Shown piece after piece: positions 47,235-59,307 of a stretch of DNA of 64,000 nt. Each line of letters begins with the position of its first letter. Positions within the stretch are counted from its first letter, which is position 1. This DNA comes from Cellulomonas sp. PhB143 (GTDB lineage: Bacteria; Actinomycetota; Actinomycetes; Actinomycetales; Cellulomonadaceae): contig NZ_RKIJ01000014.1 of the NCBI RefSeq assembly GCF_003752595.1, forward strand, positions 124,001 to 188,000, in the 5' to 3' direction. Both the position numbers and the translations under genes were made by a program. The notes under the pieces are model-generated. The model was not told the DNA's origin. It ran no database searches and saw only the letters and a list, made by a program, of their open reading frames with translations.

Positions 47235-48643
47235 GCGGGGGGCTCGCCCTCCTGCTGCTCGCCGTCGCGCTCGTCGCCGCGGTCCTGGCGGGGCTGCTGT
47301 CCGCCGGGGAGGCGGCGCTCGTGCGCGCCACGCGCTCGGGCCTGCAGGACGCCGCGACGGACGCCGAGGAGCGGGGGCCGGCGGGCGCCGCCATGCTCGG
47401 CCGGGTCCGCCGGGCGCAGGCGCTGACCGCCGACCCCGAGGCGGCGCGCCAGGCGGTCGCCGCCGCCCGGGTGGTCCTCACCGTGCTCGCGGTGGCCGCG
47501 GTCGTGCTGCTCCTGAGCGCCTGGCTGGACCCGTGGCTCGTGCTGCTGGTCGTGCTCGTGGGCGGGGCGGCGCTCGCCGTGCTGCTCGTGCGGGTCAGCC
47601 CGCAGGTCCTCGGCCGGCGCTCGCCGGTGCCCGTGCTCGTCGCGCTGTCCGGCGTGCTCGCCGGGGTCGCCCGGCTGACCGCCTGGGCGGTCCCGGCGCA
47701 GGAGCCGGAGCTGCCGGCGACGGAGCGCACCGACCGGGAGGCCCGCGAGGTCGCGGACCGGGTGAGCGGGTCGGAGGAGTTCGAGGACACCGAGCGCGAG
47801 CTGATCCGCTCCGTCATCGAGCTCGGCCAGACGTTGACGCGCGAGATCATGGTGCCGCGCACCGACATGGTGACCATCCGCGCCACGTCGTCGCTCTCCA
47901 GCGCGCTGCGGCTCTTCGAGCGCTCGGGCTTCTCCCGGATCCCCGTCACGGGCGCCGACACGGACGACCTGGTGGGTGTCGCGTTCTTCAAGGACGTCGT
48001 CCGCGCGGTGAACGCGGCGGTCGAGGACCGCGAGGGCGCGGGCGTGACGGCTGTGGCCTGGCGGGACGTGCCCGTCGGGCGGCTCGCGCGGCCCGCGATG
48101 TTCGTGCCGGAGTCGAAGCCGGCCGACGAGCTGCTGCGCGAGCTGCAGGCGGCGTCCACGCACATCGCGCTCGTCGTCGACGAGTACGGGGGCGTGGCGG
48201 GCCTCGTGACGATCGAGGACGCGCTCGAGGAGCTCGTGGGCGAGCTCACGGACGAGCACGACCGCTCCGGCCCGGAGGTCGAGCACCTCGGCGGCGGGCG
48301 CTACCGGGTCCCCGCCCGCCTGCCGATCTCGGAGCTCGGGGAGATCTTCGACCTGCGGATCGAGCACGACGACGTCGACTCGGCGGGCGGGCTGCTGGCC
48401 AAGGCGCTCGGCAAGGTCCCGCTGCCCGGCTCGGTCGCCGAGTCGGACGGACTGCGCCTCGAGGCCGAGCGCGTCGAGGGCCGGCGCAAGCAGCTCGCGA
48501 CCCTGGTCGTGGACCGGCTCGCCGCCGACGACGCACCCCCCGAGACCGCGGACCGCGAGCCGCGCGGTCACCACGAGACCCGCGGCCACCACGAGCACGA
48601 CGAGCACCCGGCCGCGCGCCGGGCGAAGGAGGACCACCGGTGA
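47231..48643 (+). CDS. CorC/hemolysin-family CBS-domain membrane protein
   Basis: A 470-residue protein. The N-terminal CNNM-type membrane domain has four TM segments (residues 3-25, about 80-105, 106-125 and 140-155). Two CBS domains follow at about 200-340 ([23 protein letters not shown], and [39 protein letters not shown]), and a CorC_HlyC transporter-associated domain runs to about 430. The tail carries HH, HHEHDEH and H residues, possibly a metal-binding extension. Relatives handle Mg or Co ions. It is the third gene of the phoH-ybeY-corC-era cluster, joined by 4-base overlaps. Confidence 0.92.
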   Translation: MSGGLALLLLAVALVAAVLAGLLSAGEAALVRATRSGLQDAATDAEERGPAGAAMLGRVRRAQALTADPEAARQAVAAARVVLTVLAVAAVVLLLSAWLDPWLVLLVVLVGGAALAVLLVRVSPQVLGRRSPVPVLVALSGVLAGVARLTAWAVPAQEPELPATERTDREAREVADRVSGSEEFEDTERELIRSVIELGQTLTREIMVPRTDMVTIRATSSLSSALRLFERSGFSRIPVTGADTDDLVGVAFFKDVVRAVNAAVEDREGAGVTAVAWRDVPVGRLARPAMFVPESKPADELLRELQAASTHIALVVDEYGGVAGLVTIEDALEELVGELTDEHDRSGPEVEHLGGGRYRVPARLPISELGEIFDLRIEHDDVDSAGGLLAKALGKVPLPGSVAESDGLRLEAERVEGRRKQLATLVVDRLAADDAPPETADREPRGHHETRGHHEHDEHPAARRAKEDHR

Positions 48644-49569
48644 ACAGCCAGGAGGGACCGGCGCACCGGTCGGGATTCGCGTGCCTGGTCGGACGGCCGA
48701 ACGCCGGCAAGTCGACCCTGACCAACGCGCTCGTCGGCCAGAAGGTCGCGATCACGTCGGGGCGCCCGCAGACCACGCGGCACACGATCCGCGGGATCGT
48801 GCACCGCGACGACGCCCAGCTGATCCTCGTCGACACGCCGGGGCTGCACCGCCCACGGACCCTGCTCGGGGAGCGCCTCAACACGCTCGTGCGGGACACC
48901 CTGACGGAGGTGGACGCCGTCGGCTTCTGCCTCCCCGCCGACCAGAAGGTCGGCCCGGGCGACCGGTTCATCGCGGGCCAGCTCGCCGAGATCATGCGGG
49001 GCCGGCGCGGGACGCCGGTCGTGGCCGTGGTGACGAAGGCGGACCTCGTGGACCGCGAGACGCTCACCCAGCACCTGCTGGCCGTGGACCGGCTGGGGGA
49101 CTGGGCCGACATCGTCCCCGTCTCCGCGGTCGACGGGTTCCAGGTCGAGACGCTGCGCGACGTGCTGGTCTCCTACCTCCCGGAGGGGCCGGAGCTGTAC
49201 CCCGGGGGCGAGCTGACCGACGAGCCGGAGGCCGTGATGGTCGCCGAGCTGGTGCGCGAGGCCGCGCTCGAGGGCGTGCGCGACGAGCTGCCGCACTCGC
49301 TGGCCGTCGTGGTCGACGAGATCGAGCCGCGCGAGGGTCGCGAGGGCAAGGAGCCCCTCATGGACGTGCGCGTCAACCTCTACGTGGAGCGCGACAGCCA
49401 GAAGGCGATCGTCATCGGCAAGGGCGGCTCGCGGCTGCGCCACGTCGGGACCGAGGCGCGCCGGGGCATCGAGGCGCTCCTGGGCACGCGGGTCTACCTC
49501 GACCTGCGGGTCAAGGTCGCCAAGGACTGGCAGCGCGACCCGAAGCTCCTCAACCGGCTCGGGTTCTGA
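48640..49569 (+). CDS. era: GTPase Era
   Basis: A 309-residue GTPase. G motifs GRPNAGKST (residues 18-26), TTRHTIRG (G2), DTPG (G3) and TKAD (G4) are visible. The C-terminal KH domain (SQKAIVIGKGGSRLRHVGTEARRGIE) binds the 3' end of 16S rRNA, so Era couples 30S assembly to GTP. GTG 48640 overlaps the corC stop. It ends the rRNA-maturation operon; the next gene has its own promoter. Confidence 0.96.
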   Translation: MNSQEGPAHRSGFACLVGRPNAGKSTLTNALVGQKVAITSGRPQTTRHTIRGIVHRDDAQLILVDTPGLHRPRTLLGERLNTLVRDTLTEVDAVGFCLPADQKVGPGDRFIAGQLAEIMRGRRGTPVVAVVTKADLVDRETLTQHLLAVDRLGDWADIVPVSAVDGFQVETLRDVLVSYLPEGPELYPGGELTDEPEAVMVAELVREAALEGVRDELPHSLAVVVDEIEPREGREGKEPLMDVRVNLYVERDSQKAIVIGKGGSRLRHVGTEARRGIEALLGTRVYLDLRVKVAKDWQRDPKLLNRLGF

Positions 49570-49620
49570 GCGGCCACGGGCGCGGGGCCGGGTGCTGAGG
49601 CCGACGCGTAGAATCCCCGG

Positions 49621-51162
49621 GTGATCTTCAGGACGGCGGCCACCGCGGCCGCGCTCGCGATCCTGCTCGCGCTCGTCGGCGCCTTCACCGGGCCGCAGTG
49701 GGACCCGGACCCGGTCGTCGACCACGTGCGGGTCGCCACCAGCGACACCGCGATCGGCGGGAAGAGCGCCGCCGCCGAGCCGATCGGCACGTACGACGTG
49801 CGCACCACGGACGTGACGGTCCAGCTCGACGGGACGAGCGTCGACGCGGTGGTGCGCGAGCCCGTCGGCGTCGACCACCCGGTCCCCGGCGTCGTCTTCG
49901 TGCACGGTGCCGGGACGGGGGACGCGCACCAGGCCTTCAGCGAGCCGGGCGAGGCGCTCGCGAGCGCGGGCGTCGCCACGCTCGTGCCGTCCAAGCGTCT
50001 CGACACCTACACGACGAGCCACCGCGACTACGTCGCCATGGCCCACGACTACCTGCGCTCCGTGGACCGCCTGCGGTCCTGGCCCGGCGTCGACCCGGAC
50101 CGGGTCGGCGTGTACGGGGAGTCGGAGGGCTGCTGGATCGTCCCGGTGATGGCCGACCTCGACCCGGCGATCTCGTTCGTCGCGCTCGGTTCGGCCCCCG
50201 TGGTGCCCCCGCGCGAGCAGGCCGCGTTCGCCGTCGACTCCTACCTGCGCAACACCCACGTGCCGTCGGAGATCTTCCGGGCCATCCCGCGCGCCGTCGG
50301 CATGGTGCTGCCGGGCGGCGGCTTCGACTACGTGGACTTCGACGTCCAGCCCTACCAGCGGCAGCTCACCGTGCCCGTCTTCGTCGCCTACGGCACGGGC
50401 GACAGCTCGATGCCGATCGAGCAGGGCGCGGAGCAGATCGTCTCGGACGCGGCGAGCAACGGCGACGACGACGTGACGGTGCGCTACTACGCGGGGGCGA
50501 ACCACGGCCTGCGCGTGGGCGGCCCCGTGTCCCCGGACTTCATGGGCGACCTGTCCGACTGGGTGGCGTCACTGCCCGCCAGCGCCGGCGCCGCGCCGCA
50601 GTACGCGGGCGACCAGCCCGAGCAGACGTACCTCGCCGAGCCGGTCCCCACGCCGCGCTTCCTCGCCAGCGGTGACCTCCTCCTGGCGCTCGTGATCGTC
50701 GGTGTCTCCATGCTGGTCCTGGCACTGCTGATGTGGGCCGGTGGCGTCCTCGTCGCGGTGCTGCGCCGGCGTCCGGTCCCGCATCCCGTCGCGCCGCGGC
50801 TGCGGGTCCCCATCGGGGGCCTGACGATCGGGACCGTCGTGACCTTCGCGGCGCTCGTCGTGTATCTCGTCGAGGTCGCGCACCTCGCGCTGGACTACGA
50901 GAAGGACGACTGGATCGTGCAGGGGGGCTGGGTCGTGGTCCGCGTGCTCGGTCTCGTGACGGTCGTCTTCGGGGCGATGCTGCTCAACCGGTACCTGGAG
51001 CTGCGGGCCGTGGCGCGGCTCGTCGACGCGCACCGGGTGCGGGACGTCGCGCCGGCGGTGTCCGGGGTGCTCGGGCGGGTCGCCGTGACCCTCGTCCTGA
51101 CGGGCGCCTCGATCATGCTCGTCATGCTCGCGTACTGGGGCGTGTACCAGCTCGGGATCTGA
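49621..51162 (+). CDS. Membrane-anchored alpha/beta hydrolase
   Basis: A 513-residue protein. An N-terminal TM/signal anchor (residues 5-22) is followed by an extracytoplasmic alpha/beta-hydrolase with oxyanion strand VVFVHGAGTG, nucleophile elbow GESEG, acid GTGDSSM and histidine GANHG. The C-terminal 150 residues contain four TM segments (about 355-380, 400-420, 440-460 and 485-505). TAGAAT (49609-49614) ends six bases before GTG 49621, giving a leaderless mRNA. It may be an esterase or thioesterase; the substrate is unknown. Fusion of a hydrolase to a four-TM module is unusual. Confidence 0.83.
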   Translation: MIFRTAATAAALAILLALVGAFTGPQWDPDPVVDHVRVATSDTAIGGKSAAAEPIGTYDVRTTDVTVQLDGTSVDAVVREPVGVDHPVPGVVFVHGAGTGDAHQAFSEPGEALASAGVATLVPSKRLDTYTTSHRDYVAMAHDYLRSVDRLRSWPGVDPDRVGVYGESEGCWIVPVMADLDPAISFVALGSAPVVPPREQAAFAVDSYLRNTHVPSEIFRAIPRAVGMVLPGGGFDYVDFDVQPYQRQLTVPVFVAYGTGDSSMPIEQGAEQIVSDAASNGDDDVTVRYYAGANHGLRVGGPVSPDFMGDLSDWVASLPASAGAAPQYAGDQPEQTYLAEPVPTPRFLASGDLLLALVIVGVSMLVLALLMWAGGVLVAVLRRRPVPHPVAPRLRVPIGGLTIGTVVTFAALVVYLVEVAHLALDYEKDDWIVQGGWVVVRVLGLVTVVFGAMLLNRYLELRAVARLVDAHRVRDVAPAVSGVLGRVAVTLVLTGASIMLVMLAYWGVYQLGI

Positions 51163-51262
51163 CCGGGAGAGCGTCGGCGGCTGCGGCGGTCGCAGCGGCG
51201 CTCGCGCGGGTGGTCGTGGCAGTATCCCCTGGGTGAGTCCGGAAGCCCTACGAGGAGGTCGC

Positions 51263-53497
51263 GTGAGCGAGCAGGACGAGACGCACGAGAACCGCGACGG
51301 GCGCGAGGCCCGCGACGGGCGCGAGGACGGCGGTGCGGTCGGTCGGACGACGGCGGTCGGCACGCCCGCGGGCGAGCCGCTCGCGGAGGAGGCCGCCGGG
51401 GCGCCGCGGCCCTTCGCGGACGTCCCCGCCGCCGACTACGTGCGCGACGGGGCGGCGGCGCTGCTCCTGCTGTGCTCGCTGTCGCTGCCATGGACGGCGG
51501 TGGCCCGCGCGTCGGACCGCGCCGAGGTCGTCCTCGTCACCCTGCTGTCCCTGCTCTCCCTCGCCCTGCCCTACCTGGCGCGCACCGGCCTGCTGCCCGG
51601 CGGGTGGACGGTCCGCGCGACGCGCGCGACGCGTCTGCTCGCGAACGCGCCCTACGGCGTCGCCGTCGTCTGGGCGGTCGTCGCCGACCTGGTGGCGGGC
51701 GACGACGGGCGCGGGCTGGGCAGCGCGGCGGCGCTCGGCCTCGCCGGGGCGCTCCTGGCTGCGCAGCCGCGGGCCTGCGAGCTCGCCCCGGCGGACGACG
51801 ACGCCCGCGCGCTGCGGGGCTGGCGGCTCGGGCTCGGCGTGATCGGCGTGGTCGCGGCCGTCGCCACGGTCGTCGCGCTCGGGGTGCTCGTCACGGACGG
51901 GCCGGACGCCCTCGTGCTCGTGCGGGCCGCGCTCGCGGCGCTCTTCGTGCTCGTGATCGTGTGCCGGCCGATCCTCGGGGCGCTGCGTGGCGACGACACC
52001 TGGCGGATCGTCGTCGTCGGGCTCGGCGCGGTGCTCGCCGCGACGTTCGTGCTCGGCTCGGGCAACGCGACCCTCCTGCAGGTCGGGTCCGTGCGGTTCG
52101 CCGGCTTCGCGCTGCTCCTCCTGCCCGCCGCGGGAGCGGTGGCGGGGTCGGCGCTCCTGGAGCGGGCGGCGCGCGCGGCCGGCGTGCCGGCGGCGAGCGA
52201 GACCGAGGCCGCGCCGGCGGAGGGCTCGGGACCGGAGGTCGCCGTCGTGCTGCGGTGGGTCGCGGTCGCGCGGCACGCCCTGATGCTGCTCGCGGTGACC
52301 GCGGCGTTCGTCGCCGCCGACGGCCTGGTCGACCTGGTCGACGGCGGCCCGCGCACGGCCACGGCCGTGCTGTCCCTCGTCCTCGGCCTGCTCGTCCTCG
52401 TGGCCACCCTGCCGGGCGTGCGCGCGCTCGGGTCCGACGCCGTCGAGGGCCGCGCGCCCGCGCTCGCCGCGGCCGGGGCGAGCGTCGTGGTCGGGATCGT
52501 CCTGCTCGTCGCGGGCGGGCAGGACGCCGGTCCCGTGGTCGGGACCGAGCGCTGGCTGCTCGCTCTCGGTCTCCCGGCCCTCGTGGTCCTCGCGCTGACC
52601 GGCACCGGCACGGTGCGGGCGTACTTCGCCGCGCACCCCGCGGCCCGCGCCGGCCGCACGGGTGCGTACGTCTGGGCGCCCCGGCGCACCGCGGACGACG
52701 GCGCGGCGACGGACGGCGGGGAGAAGGGCGCCGCGAAGAAGGCGGCGAAGACGGAGCGGGCCGCGGCGAAGGCGGCGGAGAAGGAGCGTGCCGCGGCAGA
52801 GAAGGAGCGTGCCGCGGCACGGGACGCCGCGACGAGCGCGCCCTCGCTCGCGCCGGCGGCCGCAGCCGGGCCGGAGCCGGACGGCTCGGAGACCGACAGC
52901 AACGACGCGGCCGGCCCGGAGGCCGACGGCTCGGAGCCTGACGGCACGGAGGTCGACAGCACGGACGCGGCCGGCCCTGCGCCCGTCGCCGCACGCGCCG
53001 CCGAGGCCACCGGGGCCGAGACGACCCAGGAGCGGCCGCGCCGGCGCATCTCCAGCTCCGGGAGCCGCGTGCCGGGGCGGCGCGGCCCGGCGACCGTCCT
53101 CGGCGAGTCGACACAGGTGATCCCTGTCGAGCCGGAGAGGACCGGCTACGCCGCCCGCCCGGGCCTGCAGTCCGCCGGGCCCGAGGCGGAGCGCGAGCGC
53201 ACGCAGCGGGTGCCGGTCCAGGGCGGCGGCCGCGACGGGGAGAGCGCCGCGGAGACCACGAGCGCCCTGCCGCCGGTGCGGCCGGAGACCGGGCCGGGCA
53301 CCGTCGTCGGGCGCTGGACGACGGCGCAGGCCGCGGACCCGGGGACCTCGCTCGAGGACCTGGCGGCCATGGCCGCCGAGGAGCCCGCCCTGCACCCGTA
53401 CATCGCTGCGAACCCGGCGACGTACCCGGCGCTCCTGGACTGGCTCGGCGGGCTCGGCGAGCCCGAGGTCGACGCCGCGCTCGCCGCCCGTCGGTAG
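51263..53497 (+). CDS. Large membrane protein with charged coiled-coil and C-terminal variant leucine-rich repeat
   Basis: A 744-residue protein. An acidic N-tail is followed by about 12-14 hydrophobic segments between residues 55 and 470. A charged Ala/Lys/Glu coiled-coil (about 490-525, KKAAKTERAAAKAAEKERAA) and a disordered Asp/Pro-rich linker come next. The last 70 residues (DPGTSLEDLAAMAAEEPALHPYIAANPATYPALLDWLG) match the LRV-type repeat seen in actinobacterial proteins. GTG 51263 is chosen because AGGAGG sits about six bases upstream; GTG 51233 is an alternative. A terminator hairpin follows at 53521. Function unknown. Confidence 0.78.
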   Translation: MSEQDETHENRDGREARDGREDGGAVGRTTAVGTPAGEPLAEEAAGAPRPFADVPAADYVRDGAAALLLLCSLSLPWTAVARASDRAEVVLVTLLSLLSLALPYLARTGLLPGGWTVRATRATRLLANAPYGVAVVWAVVADLVAGDDGRGLGSAAALGLAGALLAAQPRACELAPADDDARALRGWRLGLGVIGVVAAVATVVALGVLVTDGPDALVLVRAALAALFVLVIVCRPILGALRGDDTWRIVVVGLGAVLAATFVLGSGNATLLQVGSVRFAGFALLLLPAAGAVAGSALLERAARAAGVPAASETEAAPAEGSGPEVAVVLRWVAVARHALMLLAVTAAFVAADGLVDLVDGGPRTATAVLSLVLGLLVLVATLPGVRALGSDAVEGRAPALAAAGASVVVGIVLLVAGGQDAGPVVGTERWLLALGLPALVVLALTGTGTVRAYFAAHPAARAGRTGAYVWAPRRTADDGAATDGGEKGAAKKAAKTERAAAKAAEKERAAAEKERAAARDAATSAPSLAPAAAAGPEPDGSETDSNDAAGPEADGSEPDGTEVDSTDAAGPAPVAARAAEATGAETTQERPRRRISSSGSRVPGRRGPATVLGESTQVIPVEPERTGYAARPGLQSAGPEAERERTQRVPVQGGGRDGESAAETTSALPPVRPETGPGTVVGRWTTAQAADPGTSLEDLAAMAAEEPALHPYIAANPATYPALLDWLGGLGEPEVDAALAARR

Positions 53498-53520
53498 CGC
53501 TCCGACCGCACCGCCGGCAG

Positions 53521-53556
53521 CGCCCCGGCCGACGTCCTCGGGCGTCGGCCGGGGCG
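53521..53556 (+). terminator. Terminator after the large membrane protein
   Basis: CGCCCCGGCCGACG pairs with CGTCGGCCGGGGCG around a loop of about eight bases. It ends transcription just before the leuL/leuA promoter. Confidence 0.75.
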
Positions 53557-53561
53557 CGCGC

Positions 53562-53567
53562 TACACT
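53562..53567 (+). promoter_or_regulatory. leuL/leuA -10 promoter element
   Basis: TACACT ends six bases before the GTG of the leader peptide, implying transcription starts on or next to that codon. Confidence 0.6.
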
Positions 53568-53573
53568 GGCCGG

Positions 53574-55501
<1,928 letters not shown>

Positions 55502-55535
55502 CGCGCGGCGCCCGCGAGCGCCCGCCTCCTCCCGA

Positions 55536-55642
55536 CCTGTCAGACCCTCGCTCAGCCATACCGGGGCGAGGGTCTGACAGGTCTGGCTGCGTCGGACGTG
55601 TCAGACCGTGGCCCCGCCATACCGGGGTGGGAGTCTGACAGG
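55536..55642. repeat. Palindromic repeat family 2, doublet 2
   Basis: Two about 45-bp units (55536-55581 and 55597-55642) begin TGTCAGACC and end GTCTGACAGG, with interior GCCATACCGGGG. They match the doublet at 12500-12605 in sequence, orientation and spacing (15-16 bases), and lie between leuA and recO. Confidence 0.9.
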
Positions 55643-55689
55643 TGCGGGGGCCGGGCACGCGTGTCGCAGGCATGCCCGACAATGGACCC

Positions 55690-56538
55690 GTGCCCCTGTA
55701 CCGAGACGACGCGATCGTGATGCGCACCCAGAAGCTGGGCGAGGCGGACCGCATCGTGACGCTGCTGACGCGCGAGCACGGCACGGTGCGGGCCGTGGCC
55801 AAGGGTGTGCGCCGCACCTCCTCGCGCTTCGGCGCGCGGCTCGAGCCGTTCATGATGGTCGACGTCCAGCTGCACGAGGGCCGCTCGCTGGACATCGTCA
55901 CGCAGGTCGAGACCGTCGGCCCGTACGCGCGCGCGATCTGCGAGGACTACGGCCTGTACACCGCGGGCACCGTGATGCTCGAGACGGCCGACCGCCTCGT
56001 CGGCGGGGAGCGCGAGCCGTCGGTCCAGCAGTTCTGGCTGCTCGTGGGCGCCGTGCGCTCCCTCGCGGAGAAGACGCACGCGCCGGGCCTCGTGCTCGAC
56101 TCCTACCTGCTGCGGGCGTTCGCCATCGCCGGGTGGGCGGCGTCGTTCACCGACTGCGCCCGCTGCGGCGAGCCCGGCCCGCACCACTCCTTCGCGGTCG
56201 CCCAGGGCGGCGCGGTCTGCCAGCGCTGCCGCCCGCCCGGCGCGACCTCGCCGGCGCCGCAGACCTTCGCGCTCCTCGCCGCGCTCATCGCGGGGGACTG
56301 GGACGTCGCCGACGCCTCCGACGCCCGCCACCGCCGGGAGGCCGCCGGCCTCGTCGCCGCCTACAGCCAGTACCACCTCGAGAGGACGTTGAGATCGTTG
56401 CGCATGGTCGAGCGGGACGAGCCCGCCCCCGCACCGGCGATCCGGCACGCCCAGGCGCAGCTCGAGCCCCCGGCGCCCGACGGCGTCCCCCGCCCCGCGG
56501 ACGCGCCTCGCCCCGCCGAGGGCGAGGTCCGGGCATGA
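55690..56538 (+). CDS. recO: DNA repair protein RecO
   Basis: A 282-residue protein. The OB-fold N-terminus [53 protein letters not shown] is diagnostic. A zinc finger (CARCG ... CQRC) lies at about residues 155-185. RecO, with RecR, loads RecA on SSB-coated DNA. GTG 55690 is chosen: GACAAT ends six bases upstream as a -10, and other homologues begin PLYRD. The C-terminal 35 residues are Pro/Ala-rich. It overlaps uppS (ATGA), a conserved pair. Confidence 0.94.
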   Translation: MPLYRDDAIVMRTQKLGEADRIVTLLTREHGTVRAVAKGVRRTSSRFGARLEPFMMVDVQLHEGRSLDIVTQVETVGPYARAICEDYGLYTAGTVMLETADRLVGGEREPSVQQFWLLVGAVRSLAEKTHAPGLVLDSYLLRAFAIAGWAASFTDCARCGEPGPHHSFAVAQGGAVCQRCRPPGATSPAPQTFALLAALIAGDWDVADASDARHRREAAGLVAAYSQYHLERTLRSLRMVERDEPAPAPAIRHAQAQLEPPAPDGVPRPADAPRPAEGEVRA

Positions 56539-57380
56539 GCCCCCGACCGTCGTCGGGCAGGAGGCGCGCCGCCGCGGCGGCGCCGGCGCGGACCACGCCG
56601 GTGGTCGCCCCGCCGCCCCACCCCTCGGGCGCGCGTCCGCCGGCGGTCCCGGCGGAGCTCGTGCCGCAGCACGTCGCGGTCGTGATGGACGGCAACGGCC
56701 GGTGGGCCAACGCCCGCGGCCTGCCGCGCACGGCCGGGCACGAGGCCGGCGAGGCCTCCCTGCTCGACGTCGTCGCGGGCGCCGTGGAGATCGGCGTCAA
56801 GCACGTCAGCGCATACGCGTTCTCCACGGAGAACTGGAAGCGCTCGCCCGACGAGGTGCGCTTCCTCATGGGCTTCAACCGCGACGTGATCCGCCGCCGG
56901 CGCGACGAGATGCATGCCTGGGGCGTGCGCGTGCGCTGGGCGGGGCGCCGCCCGCGCCTGTGGCCGTCGGTGGTCCGGGAGCTCGAGGCCGCCGAGGAGC
57001 TGACGCGCGGCAACGACGTCTGCACCCTGACGATGTGCGTCAACTACGGCGGGCGCGCCGAGATCGCGGACGCTGCGCGCGCGATCGCCGAGGAGGTCGC
57101 GGCCGGGCGGCTCGACCCGCGCAAGGTGACCGAGAAGACCGTGCAGCGTCACCTCGACGAGCCCGACCTGCCGGACGTGGACCTGTTCTGGCGCAGCTCC
57201 GGCGAGCAGCGCACGTCGAACTTCATGCTGTGGCAGGCCGCGTACGCGGAGATGGTCTTCATGGACACGCCGTGGCCCGACGTCGACCGCCGCACGCTCT
57301 GGGCGGCGATCGAGGAGTACGCGCGCCGCGACCGGCGCTACGGGGGAGCGGTCGACGCGCCGTCGGCCGAGGACGGTTAG
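56535..57380 (+). CDS. uppS: Cis-prenyltransferase (decaprenyl/undecaprenyl diphosphate synthase)
   Basis: A 281-residue Z-isoprenyl transferase. The catalytic Asp is D52 in [37 protein letters not shown] and [23 protein letters not shown] are the conserved later motifs (usually RTSGEQR; here RSSGEQR). It makes the lipid carrier for peptidoglycan and polymer synthesis. The first 40 residues are a Pro/Arg-rich extension. ATG 56535 overlaps recO. It is convergent, with a three-base overlap, with the following minus-strand gene. Confidence 0.94.
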   Translation: MSPRPSSGRRRAAAAAPARTTPVVAPPPHPSGARPPAVPAELVPQHVAVVMDGNGRWANARGLPRTAGHEAGEASLLDVVAGAVEIGVKHVSAYAFSTENWKRSPDEVRFLMGFNRDVIRRRRDEMHAWGVRVRWAGRRPRLWPSVVRELEAAEELTRGNDVCTLTMCVNYGGRAEIADAARAIAEEVAAGRLDPRKVTEKTVQRHLDEPDLPDVDLFWRSSGEQRTSNFMLWQAAYAEMVFMDTPWPDVDRRTLWAAIEEYARRDRRYGGAVDAPSAEDG

Positions 57381-57916
57381 GCGCGCCCCGCCGGGGCGGC
57401 GCCGCTCGCGGCCCGCCGCGGCGCGCGGCGGCGCTGGACGAGGCGCACCGCGACGGCGGTGAGCGCCGCGAGCAGCAGCAGGACCAGGACGACCGTGCCC
57501 CACTGCGCGCCGGCGGCGGCGGCCAGCGCGGCCTGCCACGCGGCCCACCCGGCGGTCGCGTACAGGAGGGCGTGCAGCACGCAGCCCACGATCATCGTCG
57601 GCAGGTAGCGGCGCAGCGGCATGCGGGCGACCCCGGCCGCGGCGTTGACGACCGTGCAGGCGCCGGGCACGACGAACGAGCCGAGGACGCCGAGCACGCC
57701 CCAGCGCTCGATGGTGCGCGTGCCGCGGTTGCCGTCGGGGCTGGTCAGCCACGCGTGCACCCAGCCGATGACCTTCCCGTCCGGGGCCGAGCGGTCGCGC
57801 GCCCACGTGGCGGCGCGCCGGCCGGCCCAGTAGGTCGCCAGGGTCCGGACGAGCCCGAACGCGAGGAAGAAGACGAAGAACGGCCAGTAGCGGGGCTCGT
57901 CGAGGGTCTGCGGCAC
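57377..57916 (-). CDS. DedA/VTT-like small membrane protein
   Basis: A 179-residue protein with about four TM segments (residues 12-27, 66-90, 103-125 and 138-160). [35 protein letters not shown] resembles the core of DedA/SNARE-associated proteins (glycine, then F-x-P-G then A-G-x-x-x-M-x). DedA proteins are lipid-carrier flippases or transporters in some bacteria, so the neighbourhood of uppS is suggestive. The basic C-terminal tail is Arg/Ala-rich. Its stop overlaps that of uppS. It is three bases upstream-adjacent to zur on the same strand. Confidence 0.75.
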   Translation of the reverse strand: MPQTLDEPRYWPFFVFFLAFGLVRTLATYWAGRRAATWARDRSAPDGKVIGWVHAWLTSPDGNRGTRTIERWGVLGVLGSFVVPGACTVVNAAAGVARMPLRRYLPTMIVGCVLHALLYATAGWAAWQAALAAAAGAQWGTVVLVLLLLAALTAVAVRLVQRRRAPRRAASGAAPAGRA

Positions 57917-57919
57917 GGG

Positions 57920-58354
57920 TCAGGCAGCTCCGTCGCGGTGGTTGGCGGGACCGGGGGCGGGGCGGGAGGGCACGGCGGCGCACGCGGCGCAGGTGCCGAA
58001 GAGCTCGACGGTGTGCTCGATGCCGGTGAAGCCGTGCGACGCGCCGACGCTGCGCGCCCAGGCCTCGACGGTCGGGCCGTCGATCTCCACGGCGCGCCCG
58101 CACGAGCGGCACACGAGGTGGTGGTGGTGCTCGCTGCGCTCGCAGCGGCGGTAGAGGCTCTCCCCGTCCTCGGTGCGCAGCACGTCGACGTCGCCGTTGT
58201 CCGCGAGCGACTGCAGCGTGCGGTACACGGTGGCGAGACCGATGGTGTCGCCCTCGTGGCGCATCAGGTCGTGGAGCTGCTGCGCGCTGCGGAACTCGTC
58301 GAGCCGGTCGAGCGTCTCGGAGACCGCGGCGCGCTGGCGCGTCATGCGCTGCAC
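57920..58354 (-). CDS. zur: Fur-family zinc regulator (Zur)
   Basis: A 144-residue metalloregulator. The N-terminal winged helix MTRQRAAVSETLDRLDEFRSAQQLHDLMRHEGDTIGLATVYRTLQSLADNGDVDVL is the Fur DNA-binding fold. HHHHLVCRSCGRAVEIDG and CAAC supply the Cys4 structural zinc site and histidine ligands. Adjacency to znuABC makes zinc the likely sensed metal. GTG 58354 is preferred because GGAGG sits about six bases upstream; ATG 58345 is an alternative. It is the last gene of znuA-znuC-znuB-zur and probably autorepresses that operon. Confidence 0.92.
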   Translation of the reverse strand: MQRMTRQRAAVSETLDRLDEFRSAQQLHDLMRHEGDTIGLATVYRTLQSLADNGDVDVLRTEDGESLYRRCERSEHHHHLVCRSCGRAVEIDGPTVEAWARSVGASHGFTGIEHTVELFGTCAACAAVPSRPAPGPANHRDGAA

Positions 58355-59307
58355 GGACCACCTCCGGTGCCCCGCCCGTCCTGCGCCGGGACGGTCCCGG
58401 GCGCGGCGAGCTCGACGTCGTCGGGGATGTCGGGGTGCGGGTCGGACTGGCGGCCCCGCCGTCGGGCGACGACGAGCGGTCGCAGGACCGCCACCACCGC
58501 GTAGACGCAGATCGCGAGGACCACGATCGTGGCCCCGGGCGACCACGGCCGCCAGTAGGTGATCGACAGCCCGGCGACGCACACGACGACGCCCACCATC
58601 GTGGCGACGAGCATCGTGCGCGCGAACGAGCGGGTCACGAGCTGGGCGACGGCCACGGGGACGATCATCAGCGCGCTGACCAGCAGCAGCCCGACGACGC
58701 GCATCGCGACCGTCACGGTCAGGGCCGCGACGACCGCGACCGCGATGTTCAGCGCGCGCACCGGCAGGCCGGACGCGATCGCGAACTCCTCGTCCTGGCT
58801 CACGGAGAACAGCGCCGAGCGCAGCCCGAGGCCGACGAGCAGGATGATCGCCCCGAGGATCACGGTCAGCACGAGGTCGGCGCCGGTGACGGTGGAGATC
58901 GACCCGAAGAGGTAGCTCATGAGGTTCGACTGCGTCCCGCCGGCGATCCCGATGAGCAGCACGCCGCCTGCGATCCCGCCGTAGAACAGCAGCGCCAGGG
59001 CCACGTCCCCGCTGGTCTTGCCGCGCTCGCGGACGATCTCGATGGCGACCGAGCCGACGACGGCCGCGACGACCGCCCCGGGGATCGCGAGCTCGTCCTG
59101 GGGGACCAGGCCCATGCCGGCGCCGACGAGCCAGCCGAGCGCGACCCCGGTCAGGGCGACGTGCCCGATCCCGTCGCCGAGCAGGGCGAGGCGCCGCTGC
59201 ACCAGGTACGTGCCGACGATCGGCGCGGTGACGCCGACGAGGAGCGCGGCGACCAGCCCCCGCTGCATGAGGGGGTCGGTGAGCATGTAGGCGAGCTCGT
59301 CGATCAT
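58342..59307 (-). CDS. znuB: Zinc/manganese ABC transporter permease (ZnuB-type)
   Basis: A 321-residue ABC-3 family permease with about eight TM segments (MQRGLVAALLVGVTAPIVGTYLVQRRLALLGDGIGHVALTGVALGWL at the start). GDGIGHVAL, FYGGIAGG and the coupling-helix region ASGLPVRALNIAVAV are typical. About 50 C-terminal residues form an Arg/Pro-rich tail. It overlaps znuC by four bases and zur by thirteen, indicating one transcript. Confidence 0.92.
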   Translation of the reverse strand: MIDELAYMLTDPLMQRGLVAALLVGVTAPIVGTYLVQRRLALLGDGIGHVALTGVALGWLVGAGMGLVPQDELAIPGAVVAAVVGSVAIEIVRERGKTSGDVALALLFYGGIAGGVLLIGIAGGTQSNLMSYLFGSISTVTGADLVLTVILGAIILLVGLGLRSALFSVSQDEEFAIASGLPVRALNIAVAVVAALTVTVAMRVVGLLLVSALMIVPVAVAQLVTRSFARTMLVATMVGVVVCVAGLSITYWRPWSPGATIVVLAICVYAVVAVLRPLVVARRRGRQSDPHPDIPDDVELAAPGTVPAQDGRGTGGGPCSA

